Below, in pieces: positions 1-8,403 of a stretch of 64,000 nt of DNA. Each line of letters begins with the position of its first letter. Position 1 is the stretch's first letter. Source of the DNA: Sphingomonas sp. UV9 (GTDB taxonomy: Bacteria; Pseudomonadota; Alphaproteobacteria; Sphingomonadales; Sphingomonadaceae); the NCBI RefSeq assembly GCF_004101245.1, contig NZ_SCIN01000003.1, positions 682,001-746,000 on the forward strand, in the 5' to 3' direction. The notes under the pieces are model-generated. The model worked only from the letters and a program-made list of their open reading frames with translations, was not told the DNA's origin and did not search any database. The position numbers were made by a program, and so were the translations under genes.

Positions 1-384
1 GTCGAGCAGGGAATCGCGGTGTGGAGCGAGGATGCGAATCGCCGCCCGGTGCTGATCGTGCGCGGGCAGGGGCGCCTGATCGACGCGGCGGCCGCGGCCG
101 ATCTCGACCGGGTCCGCGACCTGCTCGACGATCTCGAAGGGAAGCAGGAAGTCGCGTCGCTTCTGGACAGTGCGCGCGCCGGTGATTCGACGCGGATTTT
201 CATCGGCGCGGAGACGAAATTGTTCGCGTTGTCAGGCTCTTCCGTCATCGCGCGCCCGTTCCGTGGATTGGACGGCCGGGTGGTCGGCGTGGTCGGCGTG
301 ATCGGGCCCACGCGGTTGAACTATGCGCGCGTCGTGCCCATGGTGGATTTCACGGCCGCAACGCTCGCCCGGTTGATGGGTTGA
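1..384 (+). CDS. hrcA: Heat-inducible transcription repressor HrcA, C-terminal part
   Basis: The frame is open from the first base, so only the last 127 residues of a roughly 340-residue protein are present. HrcA binds CIRCE operators and represses chaperone genes until it is titrated by unfolded protein. The segment matches the GAF-like C-terminal domain: an IFIGAE motif, then a GVVGVIGPTRLNYARVVPMVDF block typical of the family end. It sits 25 bases before grpE in the classic hrcA-grpE order. No CIRCE inverted repeat was seen in the window, so its operator (usually before groES) is probably elsewhere. Confidence 0.85.
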   Translation, partial: VEQGIAVWSEDANRRPVLIVRGQGRLIDAAAAADLDRVRDLLDDLEGKQEVASLLDSARAGDSTRIFIGAETKLFALSGSSVIARPFRGLDGRVVGVVGVIGPTRLNYARVVPMVDFTAATLARLMG

Positions 385-409
385 GCCGGCCCAAATTATA
401 GGGAAAACC

Positions 410-949
410 ATGTCCGAGACCGACCAGAACGCCCCTGCCGACCTGCGCGAAGAAACCGCCGAGGACGCGCCCGAAGTCGCCACGAACGACCGCGTCGCCG
501 AGCTCGAGAATCAGCTCGCCGAAGCCAAGCAGAACGTCCTGTACGCACAGGCCGAGATCCAGAACGTCCGCCGCCGCGCCGAGAAGGAAGCGCAGGACGC
601 ACGTGCCTATGCCGCCACCGCGTTCGCGCGCGACGTGCTGTCGGTCGCCGACAACCTGTCGCGCGGGCTGTCGGCGATCCCGGCGGACCTGCGCTCGGAC
701 GAGAAGATGAAGGGGCTCGTCACCGGGCTTGAAGCGACCGGTCGCGAGCTGGAGAGCGTGTTCCAGCGCCACGGCATTACCAAGATCGTGTCGGAGGGCC
801 AGATGCTCGACCCGAACAAGCACCAGGCGATGATGGAAATCCCGAGCGACCAGCCGGCCGGCACGATCGTCCAGGAGATGCAGGTCGGCTACATGATCAA
901 GGACCGCCTGCTGCGCCCGGCGATGGTCGGCGTCGCCAAGGCGGGTTAA
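410..949 (+). CDS. grpE: Nucleotide exchange factor GrpE
   Basis: A 179-residue GrpE, the ADP-release factor for DnaK in the cytoplasm. An acidic N-terminus (residues 1-25) leads into a long coiled coil (about 25-85, rich in E/K/A with LENQLAEAKQNVLYAQAEIQNVRRR-like heptads). The C-terminal beta-wing domain carries the family signature around MLDPNKHQAM and ends with the typical GYMIKDRLLRPAMVGVAK. The ATG follows a GGGAAAA purine stretch. It is probably co-transcribed with hrcA, and dnaK-dnaJ lie 3 kb downstream. Confidence 0.97.
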   Translation: MSETDQNAPADLREETAEDAPEVATNDRVAELENQLAEAKQNVLYAQAEIQNVRRRAEKEAQDARAYAATAFARDVLSVADNLSRGLSAIPADLRSDEKMKGLVTGLEATGRELESVFQRHGITKIVSEGQMLDPNKHQAMMEIPSDQPAGTIVQEMQVGYMIKDRLLRPAMVGVAKAG

Positions 950-967
950 CGGTACGAGGAGAGCGGC

Positions 968-1093
968 GTGCACGATCTGGTCGGAGTGCCGATCGAGGGA
1001 ATGGGCGCCGCTTGCCCTGATACATGGAAGCAGTTTTTCATCTGGCTGGCGGTCGTGGCCGTGCTGATCGGACTGTTTTTTGTTTTCCTTTAA
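968..1093 (+). CDS. Small single-span membrane protein (41 aa), hypothetical
   Basis: A 41-codon open frame starts at GTG 968 behind a good Shine-Dalgarno (GAGGAGAG, 4-6 bases upstream). The first half contains the only Cys (GAACPDTW). The second half is one hydrophobic helix (FFIWLAVVAVLIGLFFVFL) that ends the protein. It begins 18 bases after grpE, so it is likely in the same transcript. Small inner-membrane proteins of this shape are common but are often missed. I do not recognise a family. Support is the SD, the clean TM helix and the position. Confidence 0.5.
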   Translation: MHDLVGVPIEGMGAACPDTWKQFFIWLAVVAVLIGLFFVFL

Positions 1094-1100
1094 TACCGTC

Positions 1101-1195
1101 CGTCATGCCGGACCTGTTCCGGCATCCACCGTTCCGCGCATTAACGACCGTTTGGTTTGCGGCACGATGGACCCCGGAACAAGTCCGGGGTGACG
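1101..1195. repeat. Palindromic intergenic repeat, family A copy 1
   Basis: About 95 bp whose outer ends are inverted: CGTCATGCCGGACCTGTTCC at the left and the complementary ...GGAACAAGTCCGGGGTGACG at the right. A second copy lies at 46716-46809 with the same outer ends and a different centre. It follows the grpE/small ORF transcript and directly precedes thrC, and it could fold into a long hairpin. Confidence 0.85.
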
Positions 1196-1225
1196 ATCAC
1201 TTCTCGGCATCGGCAGGATGATGAC

Positions 1226-2449
1226 TTGAACCAGAACCTCACCACCGATCGCGAGACCTTCGTCACGCATCTCGAATGCTCGATCACCGGCGAGCGGTAC
1301 GAGGCGGACCAGCTGCACGGCCTGTCGCGCGCCGGGCGGCCGTTGCTGGTGCGCTACGATCTCGACGCGGTGCGCTCGACGATCTCGCGCGACACGATCG
1401 CGGCGCGGCCGACCGATCTGTGGCGGTGGCGTGAGTTGCTCCCGGTTCGCCACACGGCCAACATCGTCAGCCTCGGCGAGATCGAAACGCCGCTCGTGCC
1501 GATCCCCAAGTCTGGCGGCCCCAATGTCCTCGTGAAGGACGAAGGTCGCCTGCCGACCGGCTCGTTCAAGGCGCGCGGGCTGGTCATGGCGGTGGCGATG
1601 GCGAAGGAACTCGGCGTCACGAAGATCGCGATGCCGACCAATGGCAATGCGGGCGCCGCGCTGGCGGCCTACGCGACGCGTTGCGGGATCGAGACGATCG
1701 TATTCTGTCCCGACGACACCCCCGAGATCAACGTCCGCGAGATCGCGATGCAGGGCGCCCGCGTCTGGCGGGTCAACGGCCTGATCGACGATTGCGGCGC
1801 GATCGTCGGCAAGGGCGCCGCGGAAGGGCGCTGGTTCGATTTCTCGACGCTGAAAGAGCCCTATCGAATCGAGGGCAAGAAGACGATGGGCCTCGAACTC
1901 GCAGCGCAGTTCGGCTGGAAACTGCCCGATGCGATCTTCTATCCGACCGGTGGCGGCACCGGCCTGATCGGCATGTGGAAGGCGTTCGACGAACTGGAGA
2001 AGCTCGGCTGGATCGGATCGGAGCGCCCCAAGATGTTCGCGGTGCAGGCGAGCGGCTGCGCGCCGATCGTTCGCGCGTTCGAGGCGGGCGAGGAGCATGC
2101 CGAGCGCTGGGAAGATGCGAGCACCGTCGCGGCAGGCATCCGCGTGCCGAAAGCGGTCGGCGACTTCCTGATTCTCCGCGCCGTGCGGGAGTCGGGCGGG
2201 CAGGCGCTGGCGGTCGGCGATCCTGCGATCCTCAAGGCGGTCGATGCCGCGGCGAAGCAGGACGGGCTGCTGCTATGCCCCGAAGGCGGCGCGACGCTGG
2301 CGGCGTACACCCAGGCGCTGAGCACCGGACTGGTCGATGAGGACGACAAGGTCGTTCTTTTCAACTGCGCCACGGGGCTGAAATATCCGATGCCCGAAGC
2401 GCCGCAAGCGCTTGATAGAACACGACCTATCGATTTCGACGCGCTGTAA
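1226..2449 (+). CDS. thrC: Threonine synthase (PLP-dependent)
   Basis: Converts O-phosphohomoserine to threonine in the cytoplasm. The protein is about 407 residues, a fold-type II PLP enzyme. The PLP lysine is in LPTGSFKARG, the phosphate-binding loop is PTGGGTGLIG, and PTNGNAGAALAAYA and the C-terminal LLCPEGGATLAA complete the pattern. The start is set at TTG 1226, just after GGCAGGATG. An open frame extends back to 1157, but that part lies inside repeat family A and is not protein-like. The short N-terminal 'CSITGERYEADQLHGLS' zinc-ribbon-like segment is typical of the class that takes O-phosphohomoserine. It is monocistronic as far as can be seen. Confidence 0.93.
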   Translation: MNQNLTTDRETFVTHLECSITGERYEADQLHGLSRAGRPLLVRYDLDAVRSTISRDTIAARPTDLWRWRELLPVRHTANIVSLGEIETPLVPIPKSGGPNVLVKDEGRLPTGSFKARGLVMAVAMAKELGVTKIAMPTNGNAGAALAAYATRCGIETIVFCPDDTPEINVREIAMQGARVWRVNGLIDDCGAIVGKGAAEGRWFDFSTLKEPYRIEGKKTMGLELAAQFGWKLPDAIFYPTGGGTGLIGMWKAFDELEKLGWIGSERPKMFAVQASGCAPIVRAFEAGEEHAERWEDASTVAAGIRVPKAVGDFLILRAVRESGGQALAVGDPAILKAVDAAAKQDGLLLCPEGGATLAAYTQALSTGLVDEDDKVVLFNCATGLKYPMPEAPQALDRTRPIDFDAL

Positions 2450-2556
2450 ACGGCCGATTTCCCCCGTTTTGGTGGGTTGCGAACTACCAGATCGGTGGTT
2501 GAAATTGATCCATGTTGCCTGCAACGGGGCGCCCTTCTTCACAACAGGGGTCTTCA

Positions 2557-2796
2557 ATGCAGAAAATTGTTCAAGTCGTTTGCGTCGTACTCATCGCTGC
2601 GGCGGTGATGTTCGGTGGGCGTTGGTACATGTATGTCGCGCGCGGTTCGAGCCCGTATGACGAGGTCGGCATCGCGCTGAACGGCTATGCGCCCGGACCG
2701 ATGCGCGCCTGGGGCTGCCACAAGATGCAGGCGCGCTTCCCGGACCAGTTGCCGCCTTATGGATGTGCCGGGCCGGATGGTCGTAGCTGGCTTTAA
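2557..2796 (+). CDS. Small membrane-anchored or secreted protein (79 aa), hypothetical
   Basis: Starts at ATG 2557; the frame is open further upstream, but the ATG at 2557 sits directly before a good hydrophobic segment. Residues 5-22 (VQVVCVVLIAAAVMFGGRW) form one membrane span or uncleaved signal. The rest is short and contains two Cys (GCHK, GCAG) that could form a disulfide outside the cytoplasm. No family is recognised. It lies between thrC and a palindromic repeat, in the same orientation as thrC. Confidence 0.6.
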   Translation: MQKIVQVVCVVLIAAAVMFGGRWYMYVARGSSPYDEVGIALNGYAPGPMRAWGCHKMQARFPDQLPPYGCAGPDGRSWL

Positions 2797-2835
2797 TGTG
2801 CCGTCATCGGACTAATCCTTAGCGCAATCCAAACA

Positions 2836-2917
2836 CGTCATCCCAGCGAAAGCTGGGATCTCCCGGTGATAGCGCGCGCCCCTGCCGCGGGAGATCCCAG
2901 CTTTCGCTGGGATGACG
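2836..2917. repeat. Palindromic repeat, family B copy 1 (likely bidirectional terminator)
   Basis: An almost perfect inverted repeat: CGTCATCCCAGCGAAAGCTG at the left and its complement at the right, around a short GC-rich centre. It lies between the convergent ends of the 79-aa gene and the minus-strand gene at 2934-3398. A second copy with the same arms is at 42775-42858. Confidence 0.85.
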
Positions 2918-2933
2918 GATTGGGGGGCGGGCC

Positions 2934-3398
2934 TCAAATTACCGATGTCGGCACGAACGGCAGCACCGTCTCGTATTGCGCGAGCGGCGGTGCCCCCGCC
3001 ACCTTCGCCCCGGCTCGCAGCAGGAAGGCGTGGCGCACGATCTCGCCCTGCTGCTCTATCCCGTACCGGTGCAGCGCCACCCCCGGCCGGAATGCATAAT
3101 CGTACCGGCACCAGGGATGCCGCGCTAAGGGCAGGAACACGCCGCGCTGATGCTGCCAGATGTGCGTCATCTCGTGGATGAACAGCCCCTGCAACGTCAG
3201 GTTGGCGTGCGCGAAGTCGTCGCACCACAGTTCGCCCTTGGGGTGGAAGTGGATGCAACCACGCGGCGCCATCACAGTGTCGCGCGGCTGGAAGAACGCC
3301 CATTTGCGCCGCGCCAGACTTACCTGGGAATAATCGATCGCGCCGCCGAACACCGACGCCGCCAGCGCGGTCTCGCCGTCGGTCAGCGTGCGCTTCAC
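2934..3398 (-). CDS. Sphingomonad 'vgr-related' protein with HEMTH zinc-protease-like motif
   Basis: A 154-residue protein of a family common in sphingomonads and usually named 'vgr related protein'. The key motif is FIHEMTHIWQ, an HExxH zinc-binding signature, followed by a conserved RHPWCRYDYAFRPG and a C-terminal EQQGEIVRHAFLL. The start is GTG 3398, whose GTGA overlaps the TGA stop of the upstream copper chaperone gene, so translation is coupled. The frame is open further upstream but overlaps that gene. There is no signal peptide. HExxH suggests a metallopeptidase fold, but no catalytic activity can be claimed from sequence. Confidence 0.75.
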   Translation of the reverse strand: MKRTLTDGETALAASVFGGAIDYSQVSLARRKWAFFQPRDTVMAPRGCIHFHPKGELWCDDFAHANLTLQGLFIHEMTHIWQHQRGVFLPLARHPWCRYDYAFRPGVALHRYGIEQQGEIVRHAFLLRAGAKVAGAPPLAQYETVLPFVPTSVI

Positions 3399-3832
3399 TG
3401 GCCGGCCGGTGTCCCCGCAGCGACCACGTTCGCATTGTACAGAATTCGCGTCCCGTCCGAGAACGCAAACGTCAGCATCGCCCGCGCGCCGGGCTTGATC
3501 CCCGGGTTCATGTTGAACAGCATCACGTGCCGCCCGCCCGGTGCGAACGCGACGTCGGTCTTCGCCGGGATCTCGATGCGCGTCAGTGGCGCCATCGATG
3601 TCACGCCGTCCTTCGCCATCGTCTCGTGCATCTCCGCCTTGATCGCGACGTCGGTGGTGACCGAGATCAGCGTCGCCGGGGTCGGCCCGCCATGGACCGT
3701 GAAATACGCCGCTGCAGGCCGCCCGGTCACCGCGCCCAATCGGATATAGGCGCCGTCGACCGACAGTTCCTTCGGCTGCGAGCACGACGCCAGTGCCATC
3801 GCCGCAACACCCAGTCCAAAAACGATACGCAT
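3395..3832 (-). CDS. Periplasmic copper chaperone PCu(A)C, lipoprotein
   Basis: A 145-residue PCu(A)C-type protein (DUF461 family), which delivers Cu(I) to the CuA site of cytochrome oxidase or to other periplasmic copper proteins. The N-terminus (MRIVFGLGVAAMALASCS) has a lipobox ending LASC. The copper site pattern is visible: MHETM, then M in GVTSM, then GGRHVMLFNM (the spaced His/Met ligands). It is the first gene of a two-gene minus-strand unit, overlapping the HEMTH gene by four bases. It is divergent from dnaK. Confidence 0.9.
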   Translation of the reverse strand: MRIVFGLGVAAMALASCSQPKELSVDGAYIRLGAVTGRPAAAYFTVHGGPTPATLISVTTDVAIKAEMHETMAKDGVTSMAPLTRIEIPAKTDVAFAPGGRHVMLFNMNPGIKPGARAMLTFAFSDGTRILYNANVVAAGTPAGQ

Positions 3833-3884
3833 AGGTTACTTTTCTCCAGGCGCTGCCTCTTGCGCATCCTATGGCCCATACAAT

Positions 3885-3914
3885 CTTGCGGCAAGCGCGA
3901 GGCCACCTATATCG
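3885..3914 (+). promoter_or_regulatory. Candidate RpoH (sigma-32) heat-shock promoter of dnaK
   Basis: CTTG at 3885-3888, 17 bases, then CCTATATCG at 3906-3914. This agrees well with the alphaproteobacterial heat-shock pattern (CTTG, 17-18 bases, CCTATNTNG). It is 84 bases before the dnaK ATG. No CIRCE element is present between it and the gene, so dnaK here is probably sigma-32 driven rather than HrcA-repressed. Confidence 0.6.
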
Positions 3915-3997
3915 CGCCCATCATCAGAAAGGTTCCGCTGCCGTAACGGGGCGGAACCGGTTTCGTTTTATCGTATGCGAGGGGCTAGTTAGTACTC

Positions 3998-5905
3998 ATG
4001 GCTAAAGTAATCGGCATCGATCTCGGCACGACCAACAGCTGCGTTTCCGTGATGGAAGGCGGCAAGCCCAAGGTCATCGAGAATTCCGAGGGCGCGCGCA
4101 CCACGCCGTCGATCGTCGCATTCGCCAAGGACGGTGAGCGGCTGGTCGGCCAGCCGGCCAAGCGCCAGGCCGTGACGAACGGCGACAACACCATCTTCGC
4201 GGTGAAGCGCCTGATCGGCCGTCGTTTCGACGATCCCATCACCAAGAAGGACACCGAGCTGGTCCCGTACAAGATCTCGCGCGGGCCGAACGGCGACGCA
4301 TGGGTCTCGGCGGGCGGCAAGGATTACTCGCCGTCGCAGATCTCGGCGTTCACGCTGCAGAAGATGAAGGAAACCGCGGAGTCGTATCTCGGCGAGACGG
4401 TCACGCAGGCGGTCATCACCGTGCCGGCCTACTTCAACGACGCGCAGCGCCAGGCGACCAAGGACGCTGGCCAGATCGCCGGCCTCGAAGTGCTGCGTAT
4501 CATCAACGAGCCGACCGCGGCGGCGCTGGCCTACGGCCTCGACAAGCAGGACGGCAAGACGATCGCAGTCTACGATCTGGGCGGCGGCACGTTCGACATC
4601 TCGGTCCTCGAGATCGGCGACGGCGTGTTCGAGGTGAAGGCCACCAACGGCGACACCTTCCTCGGCGGTGAGGATTTCGACAACAAGATCGTCCAGTTCC
4701 TCGCCGACGAGTTCAAGAAGGCGGAGGGCATCGACCTCGCCAAGGACAAGCTGGCGTTGCAGCGTCTGAAGGAAGCGGCCGAGAAGGCGAAGATCGAGCT
4801 CAGCTCGGCACAGTCGACCGAGGTCAACCTGCCCTTCATCACCGCGGACCAGAACGGCCCGAAGCATCTGGTGAAGTCGATCACGCGCGCCGACCTGGAG
4901 CGGATGGTCGAGGACCTCGTCAAGCGCACGCTCGAGCCTTGCCGCAAGGCGCTCGCAGACGGCGGCCTGAAGCCCGAGGACATCTCGGAAGTCGTGCTCG
5001 TCGGCGGCATGACGCGCATGCCGCGCGTCCGTGAAGTCGTGAAGCAGTTCTTCGGCAAGGAGCCGCACACCGGCGTCAACCCGGACGAGGTCGTCGCGAT
5101 GGGCGCCGCGATCCAGGCCGGCGTGCTGCAGGGCGACGTCAAGGACGTGCTTCTGCTTGACGTGACGCCGCTGTCGCTCGGCATCGAGACGCTGGGTGGT
5201 GTGTTCACCCGGATGATCGATCGCAACACGACGATCCCGACCAAGAAGTCGCAGACCTATTCGACCGCCGACGACAACCAGGGCGCGGTGACGATCCGCG
5301 TATTCCAGGGCGAGCGCGAGATGGCGGCCGACAACAAGATGCTCGGCAATTTCGATCTCGTCGGCATCCCGCCAGCACCGCGCGGCGTGCCGCAGATCGA
5401 GGTCACGTTCGACATCGATGCCAACGGTCTCGTCAGCGTTTCGGCCAAGGACAAGGGCACCGGCAAGGAGCAGCAGATCCGCATCCAGGCGTCGGGTGGC
5501 CTGTCGGACAACGACATCGACCAGATGGTCCGCGATGCCGAGACCTTCGCCGAGGAGGACAAGAAGCGTCGTGCGGGCGCCGAGGCGAAGAACAACGCCG
5601 AGAGCCTCGTCCACACGACGGAGCGCCAGCTCGCCGATAATGGCGACAAGGTCGACGAGTCGCTGAAGACCGAGATCCAGGCCGCGATCGACGCGACCAA
5701 GGCTGCGGTCGAAAGCGGCGATGCGGACACGATGACTGAGAAGAGCACCGCGCTCGCCCAGGTCGCGATGAAGCTCGGCCAGGCGATCTACGAGAAGCAG
5801 GCGCAGGCGGACGCATCGCCTTCGGCCGACGGCGACGCGGCGAAGAAGGACGACGACGTCGTCGACGCCGAGTTCTCCGAAGTCGACGAAAACCCGAAGG
5901 CGTAA
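3998..5905 (+). CDS. dnaK: Molecular chaperone DnaK (Hsp70)
   Basis: A 635-residue Hsp70. The N-terminal ATPase domain begins [17 protein letters not shown] and includes [18 protein letters not shown] and [13 protein letters not shown]. The substrate-binding domain follows the [17 protein letters not shown] linker, and the C-terminal lid ends in an acidic [13 protein letters not shown] tail that recruits co-chaperones. It works with GrpE (about 3.6 kb upstream) and DnaJ (117 bases downstream). Length and all signatures are canonical. Confidence 0.99.
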   Translation: MAKVIGIDLGTTNSCVSVMEGGKPKVIENSEGARTTPSIVAFAKDGERLVGQPAKRQAVTNGDNTIFAVKRLIGRRFDDPITKKDTELVPYKISRGPNGDAWVSAGGKDYSPSQISAFTLQKMKETAESYLGETVTQAVITVPAYFNDAQRQATKDAGQIAGLEVLRIINEPTAAALAYGLDKQDGKTIAVYDLGGGTFDISVLEIGDGVFEVKATNGDTFLGGEDFDNKIVQFLADEFKKAEGIDLAKDKLALQRLKEAAEKAKIELSSAQSTEVNLPFITADQNGPKHLVKSITRADLERMVEDLVKRTLEPCRKALADGGLKPEDISEVVLVGGMTRMPRVREVVKQFFGKEPHTGVNPDEVVAMGAAIQAGVLQGDVKDVLLLDVTPLSLGIETLGGVFTRMIDRNTTIPTKKSQTYSTADDNQGAVTIRVFQGEREMAADNKMLGNFDLVGIPPAPRGVPQIEVTFDIDANGLVSVSAKDKGTGKEQQIRIQASGGLSDNDIDQMVRDAETFAEEDKKRRAGAEAKNNAESLVHTTERQLADNGDKVDESLKTEIQAAIDATKAAVESGDADTMTEKSTALAQVAMKLGQAIYEKQAQADASPSADGDAAKKDDDVVDAEFSEVDENPKA

Positions 5906-5910
5906 ACGAC

Positions 5911-6013
5911 TTCCCCCTCTCCCCCTTGGGGAGAGGGTCGGGGTGAGGGGCAGTACCGAGAGGGTCCGCGTGTGGCGGCCCCTCTCCCAACCCTCTCCCC
6001 GGAGGGGAGAGGG
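5911..6013. repeat. CT/GA-rich palindromic repeat between dnaK and dnaJ
   Basis: CCCCCTCTCCCCCTTGGGGAGAGGG-type hairpin, then a second CCCCTCTCCC...GGGGAGAGGG hairpin. The right arm (GGAGGGGAGAGGGCGAAG) lies immediately before the dnaJ ATG and also serves as its Shine-Dalgarno region, so folding of the repeat could affect dnaJ translation. Confidence 0.75.
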
Positions 6014-6021
6014 CGAAGACG

Positions 6022-7158
6022 ATGAGTACCCAGACAGACTATTACGAACTGCTCGAAATCGAGCGGACCGCGGATGCGGGGGCGATCAAGTCGTCCTACC
6101 GCAAGCTCGCGATGAAATATCACCCGGACAAGAATTCGGGCTGCAAGGATTCCGAAGCGCAGTTCAAGGCGGTTAGTGAGGCATATGATTGCCTCAAGGA
6201 CCCGCAGAAGCGCGCGGCCTATGATCGCTTCGGCCACGCCGCGTTTCAGAATGGCGGCGCCGGCGCGGGCGGCGGCGGCGCGCAGGATTTCGGCGGCTTC
6301 AGCGACATCTTCGAAAGCGTCTTCGGCGAATTCATGGGCGGCGCGCAGCGCGGCGGCGGTGGCCGCAGCGCGGCACGGCGCGGTGCAGACCTGCGCTACG
6401 ACATGGAGGTCAGCCTCGAGGAGGCGTTCCACGGCAAGACGACCGAGATCACGATCGACGTCTCAGCGCTCTGCGAGACCTGCGACGGCTCTGGCGCACG
6501 CGCCGGCACTCGCGCGAAGACCTGTCAACATTGCGGCGGTCATGGGAAAGTCCGTGCGCAGCAAGGCTTTTTCGTGGTCGAGCGCGCCTGCCCGGTCTGC
6601 AATGGCGCTGGCGAAGTCATCGCCGATCCCTGCCCGGACTGCCGCGGCGAAGGCCGTGTCGACAAGACCAAGACGCTCTCGATCAACGTCCCCCCCGGCG
6701 TCGACGAAGGCACGCGCATTCGCATGTCGGGCGAAGGCGAGGCGGGCGCGCGCGGTGCCCCCCCGGGCGACCTCTACATCTTCCTCCACGTGACCAAGCA
6801 CGCTCTGTTCGAACGCGAAGGCACGACCTTGTTCGCGCGCGCACCGATCAGCTTCACGGTCGCATCGCTTGGCGGATCGCTATCGATCCCCGGCCTCGAC
6901 GGCCGCACGCACGAGGTCAAGATTCCCGCCGGCATCCAGTCGGGCAAGCAACTCCGCCAGCGCGGCGCGGGCATGCCCGTGCTGCAGGGCCGGGGCTTCG
7001 GCGACCTGGTGGTGCAGATCGACGTCGAAACCCCCACCCGACTCAGCAACCGCCAGAAGGAACTGCTGGAAATGTTCCGCGAGACGGAAACCGGCGACGA
7101 ATGCCCGGCCAGCCAGGGCTTCTTCGCCAAGTTGAAGGGCGTGTTCGCCGCGGAATAA
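6022..7158 (+). CDS. dnaJ: Chaperone DnaJ (Hsp40)
   Basis: A 378-residue type I J-protein that loads substrates on DnaK and stimulates its ATPase. The J domain (residues 1-70) has the HPD motif in KYHPDKN. A Gly-rich linker follows (about 75-120, rich in GGG). The zinc domain has all four CxxCxGxG modules (CETCDGSG, CQHCGGHG, CPVCNGAG, CPDCRGEG). The C-terminal substrate domain includes SLGGSLSIPGLDG. It follows dnaK at 116 bases, with repeat DNA between. The ATG is preceded by a GA-rich SD formed by the repeat. Confidence 0.98.
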   Translation: MSTQTDYYELLEIERTADAGAIKSSYRKLAMKYHPDKNSGCKDSEAQFKAVSEAYDCLKDPQKRAAYDRFGHAAFQNGGAGAGGGGAQDFGGFSDIFESVFGEFMGGAQRGGGGRSAARRGADLRYDMEVSLEEAFHGKTTEITIDVSALCETCDGSGARAGTRAKTCQHCGGHGKVRAQQGFFVVERACPVCNGAGEVIADPCPDCRGEGRVDKTKTLSINVPPGVDEGTRIRMSGEGEAGARGAPPGDLYIFLHVTKHALFEREGTTLFARAPISFTVASLGGSLSIPGLDGRTHEVKIPAGIQSGKQLRQRGAGMPVLQGRGFGDLVVQIDVETPTRLSNRQKELLEMFRETETGDECPASQGFFAKLKGVFAAE

Positions 7159-7190
7159 GCCGGGTACGGTATTGAACGAGAGGGGGCACA

Positions 7191-7655
7191 ATGCTGGCAT
7201 GTCTTTTTACGGCGATGGCATGTTGGCTGGTTATGGTGGCTGCCCCCCAGACACCGATCGGCAAAGCGATGCGCCGCATGGCCATCGAGCGGCCGGCTGC
7301 GCGGTTGTCGCGTTTTACCCGCGGCGACGCTGCCGTGATGTTCTTCTTGATGATGGCAGCCGGGATGGTGACGCTGGTCGGCGAAGGGGACGGCATTCGA
7401 TTGCTCACGCTGGCCGCGCCCGATGTTGCGATCTGGATCACCACCTTCGAAGTGTCGGTCTATCTCGATATCGTCATGGCGCTCGCGGCCACGGTCTCCA
7501 GTCTTCGCATCCGCGGCGTCATGGGGCGTTATCTCAGGGCGTTCGGCCGACACCCGGCAGCAAAAGCCCGTCAGCGGGCGATCCGCTCGCGGAGAGTACG
7601 GCCGACGGCGGCTGACAACGACGATGACAGGCACTGGCTTGCCATTGCGGCCTGA
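7191..7655 (+). CDS. Membrane protein, hypothetical (154 aa)
   Basis: Starts at ATG 7191 behind AGAGGGGG. Three or four hydrophobic segments are visible (MLACLFTAMACWLVMVAA; VMFFLMMAAGMVTLVG; VSVYLDIVMALAATVSSL), followed by a basic, hydrophilic C-terminus. The pattern suggests an inner-membrane protein with a cytoplasmic basic tail. No family is recognised. It follows dnaJ by 32 bases in the same direction. Confidence 0.65.
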   Translation: MLACLFTAMACWLVMVAAPQTPIGKAMRRMAIERPAARLSRFTRGDAAVMFFLMMAAGMVTLVGEGDGIRLLTLAAPDVAIWITTFEVSVYLDIVMALAATVSSLRIRGVMGRYLRAFGRHPAAKARQRAIRSRRVRPTAADNDDDRHWLAIAA

Positions 7656-7726
7656 TCTCGGGGTGAATTCGCGCTTGAATGCGCCGCGGCTTCCGCCAGA
7701 ATGAATAGCGACCATCGAGGAATGAC

Positions 7727-8185
7727 ATGCGCGGACAGGTTTTAGGCGTCGACCCACGCACCGGCGAAGGGATCGTCGCAGGGCAAGACGGACAACGCTA
7801 TCGGTTCGCGCCGGAGGACTGGGCGCATCGCGGCGAACCGGCGATCGGCATTGAAGTCGATTTCGAAGCAGCCAACGATCGTGCATTGAGCGTATTCCCG
7901 ATGCCGACCGCGCCGGGCCCGCGTCGCGCGGTCCCGCCTGCCCCCGTCGCCGCGCCGGCCAACGACCGCAACAAATACGTCGCCGCGGTCATGGCGTTCG
8001 TGATCGGCACGCTCGGCATCCACCGTTTCTATCTCGGCCGTACCGGCTCCGGCATCGTCATGCTGGTGCTCAGCATCACCGTGATCGGCCTGATCATCAG
8101 CGCACCGTGGGCGCTGATCGACATGATTCGCTATCTGATGATGTCGGACGAGGAATTCGCGGCACGCTATCCGCGGACGCGCTAG
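7727..8185 (+). CDS. TM2-domain membrane protein
   Basis: A 152-residue protein. Residues 1-60 form a soluble beta-rich N-terminus (QVLGVDPRTGEGIVAGQDGQ), then a Pro/Ala linker. The C-terminal TM2 domain has two spans (AAVMAFVIGTLGIHRFYLGR and SGIVMLVLSITVIGLIISAPWALIDMIRYL). The IHRFYLGR and ALIDMIR motifs are the TM2 signature. The ATG follows CGAGGAATGAC. Function in bacteria is not established; the N-terminal part looks like a cold-shock/OB-like fold, but I cannot confirm this. Confidence 0.85.
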   Translation: MRGQVLGVDPRTGEGIVAGQDGQRYRFAPEDWAHRGEPAIGIEVDFEAANDRALSVFPMPTAPGPRRAVPPAPVAAPANDRNKYVAAVMAFVIGTLGIHRFYLGRTGSGIVMLVLSITVIGLIISAPWALIDMIRYLMMSDEEFAARYPRTR

Positions 8186-8239
8186 CGGGTTGGTTAGCCC
8201 GCGATCGGTTCAATGCGACTAACCTCGTCGACTCATCGG

Positions 8240-8363
8240 TCCTCCCCCGCAAGGGGGAAGTGGCTGGCTCTCGTCAGACGGAGGGGGAGGTTGGAAATAA
8301 CCTCTGCTCGGTGCCCTCCCCCTCTGTTACCTTCGGCGAAACCTCTCCCTTGCGAGGGAGGAT
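8240..8363. repeat. Palindromic repeat, family C copy 1 (diverged)
   Basis: Left end TCCTCCCCCGCAAGGGGGAA and a near-complementary right end ACCTCTCCCTTGCGAGGGAGGAT. Better preserved copies lie at 15769-15890 and 26416-26540. It sits between convergent genes (the TM2 gene and the minus-strand secreted protein). Confidence 0.8.
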
Positions 8364-8403
8364 CACAAACCGACCGGTGGCTTGCCTACAGTTCGGACCG
8401 CAC

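Noticed and set aside
1..4000. CIRCE operator for HrcA
   Set aside because: No TTAGCACTC-N9-GAGTGCTAA-like repeat was found near hrcA-grpE or dnaK.
3989..5614. Long open frame (541 codons) antisense to dnaK
   Set aside because: Mirror of codon bias in a high-GC gene; protein is Arg/Asp/Leu-rich with no domain, and dnaK is certain.
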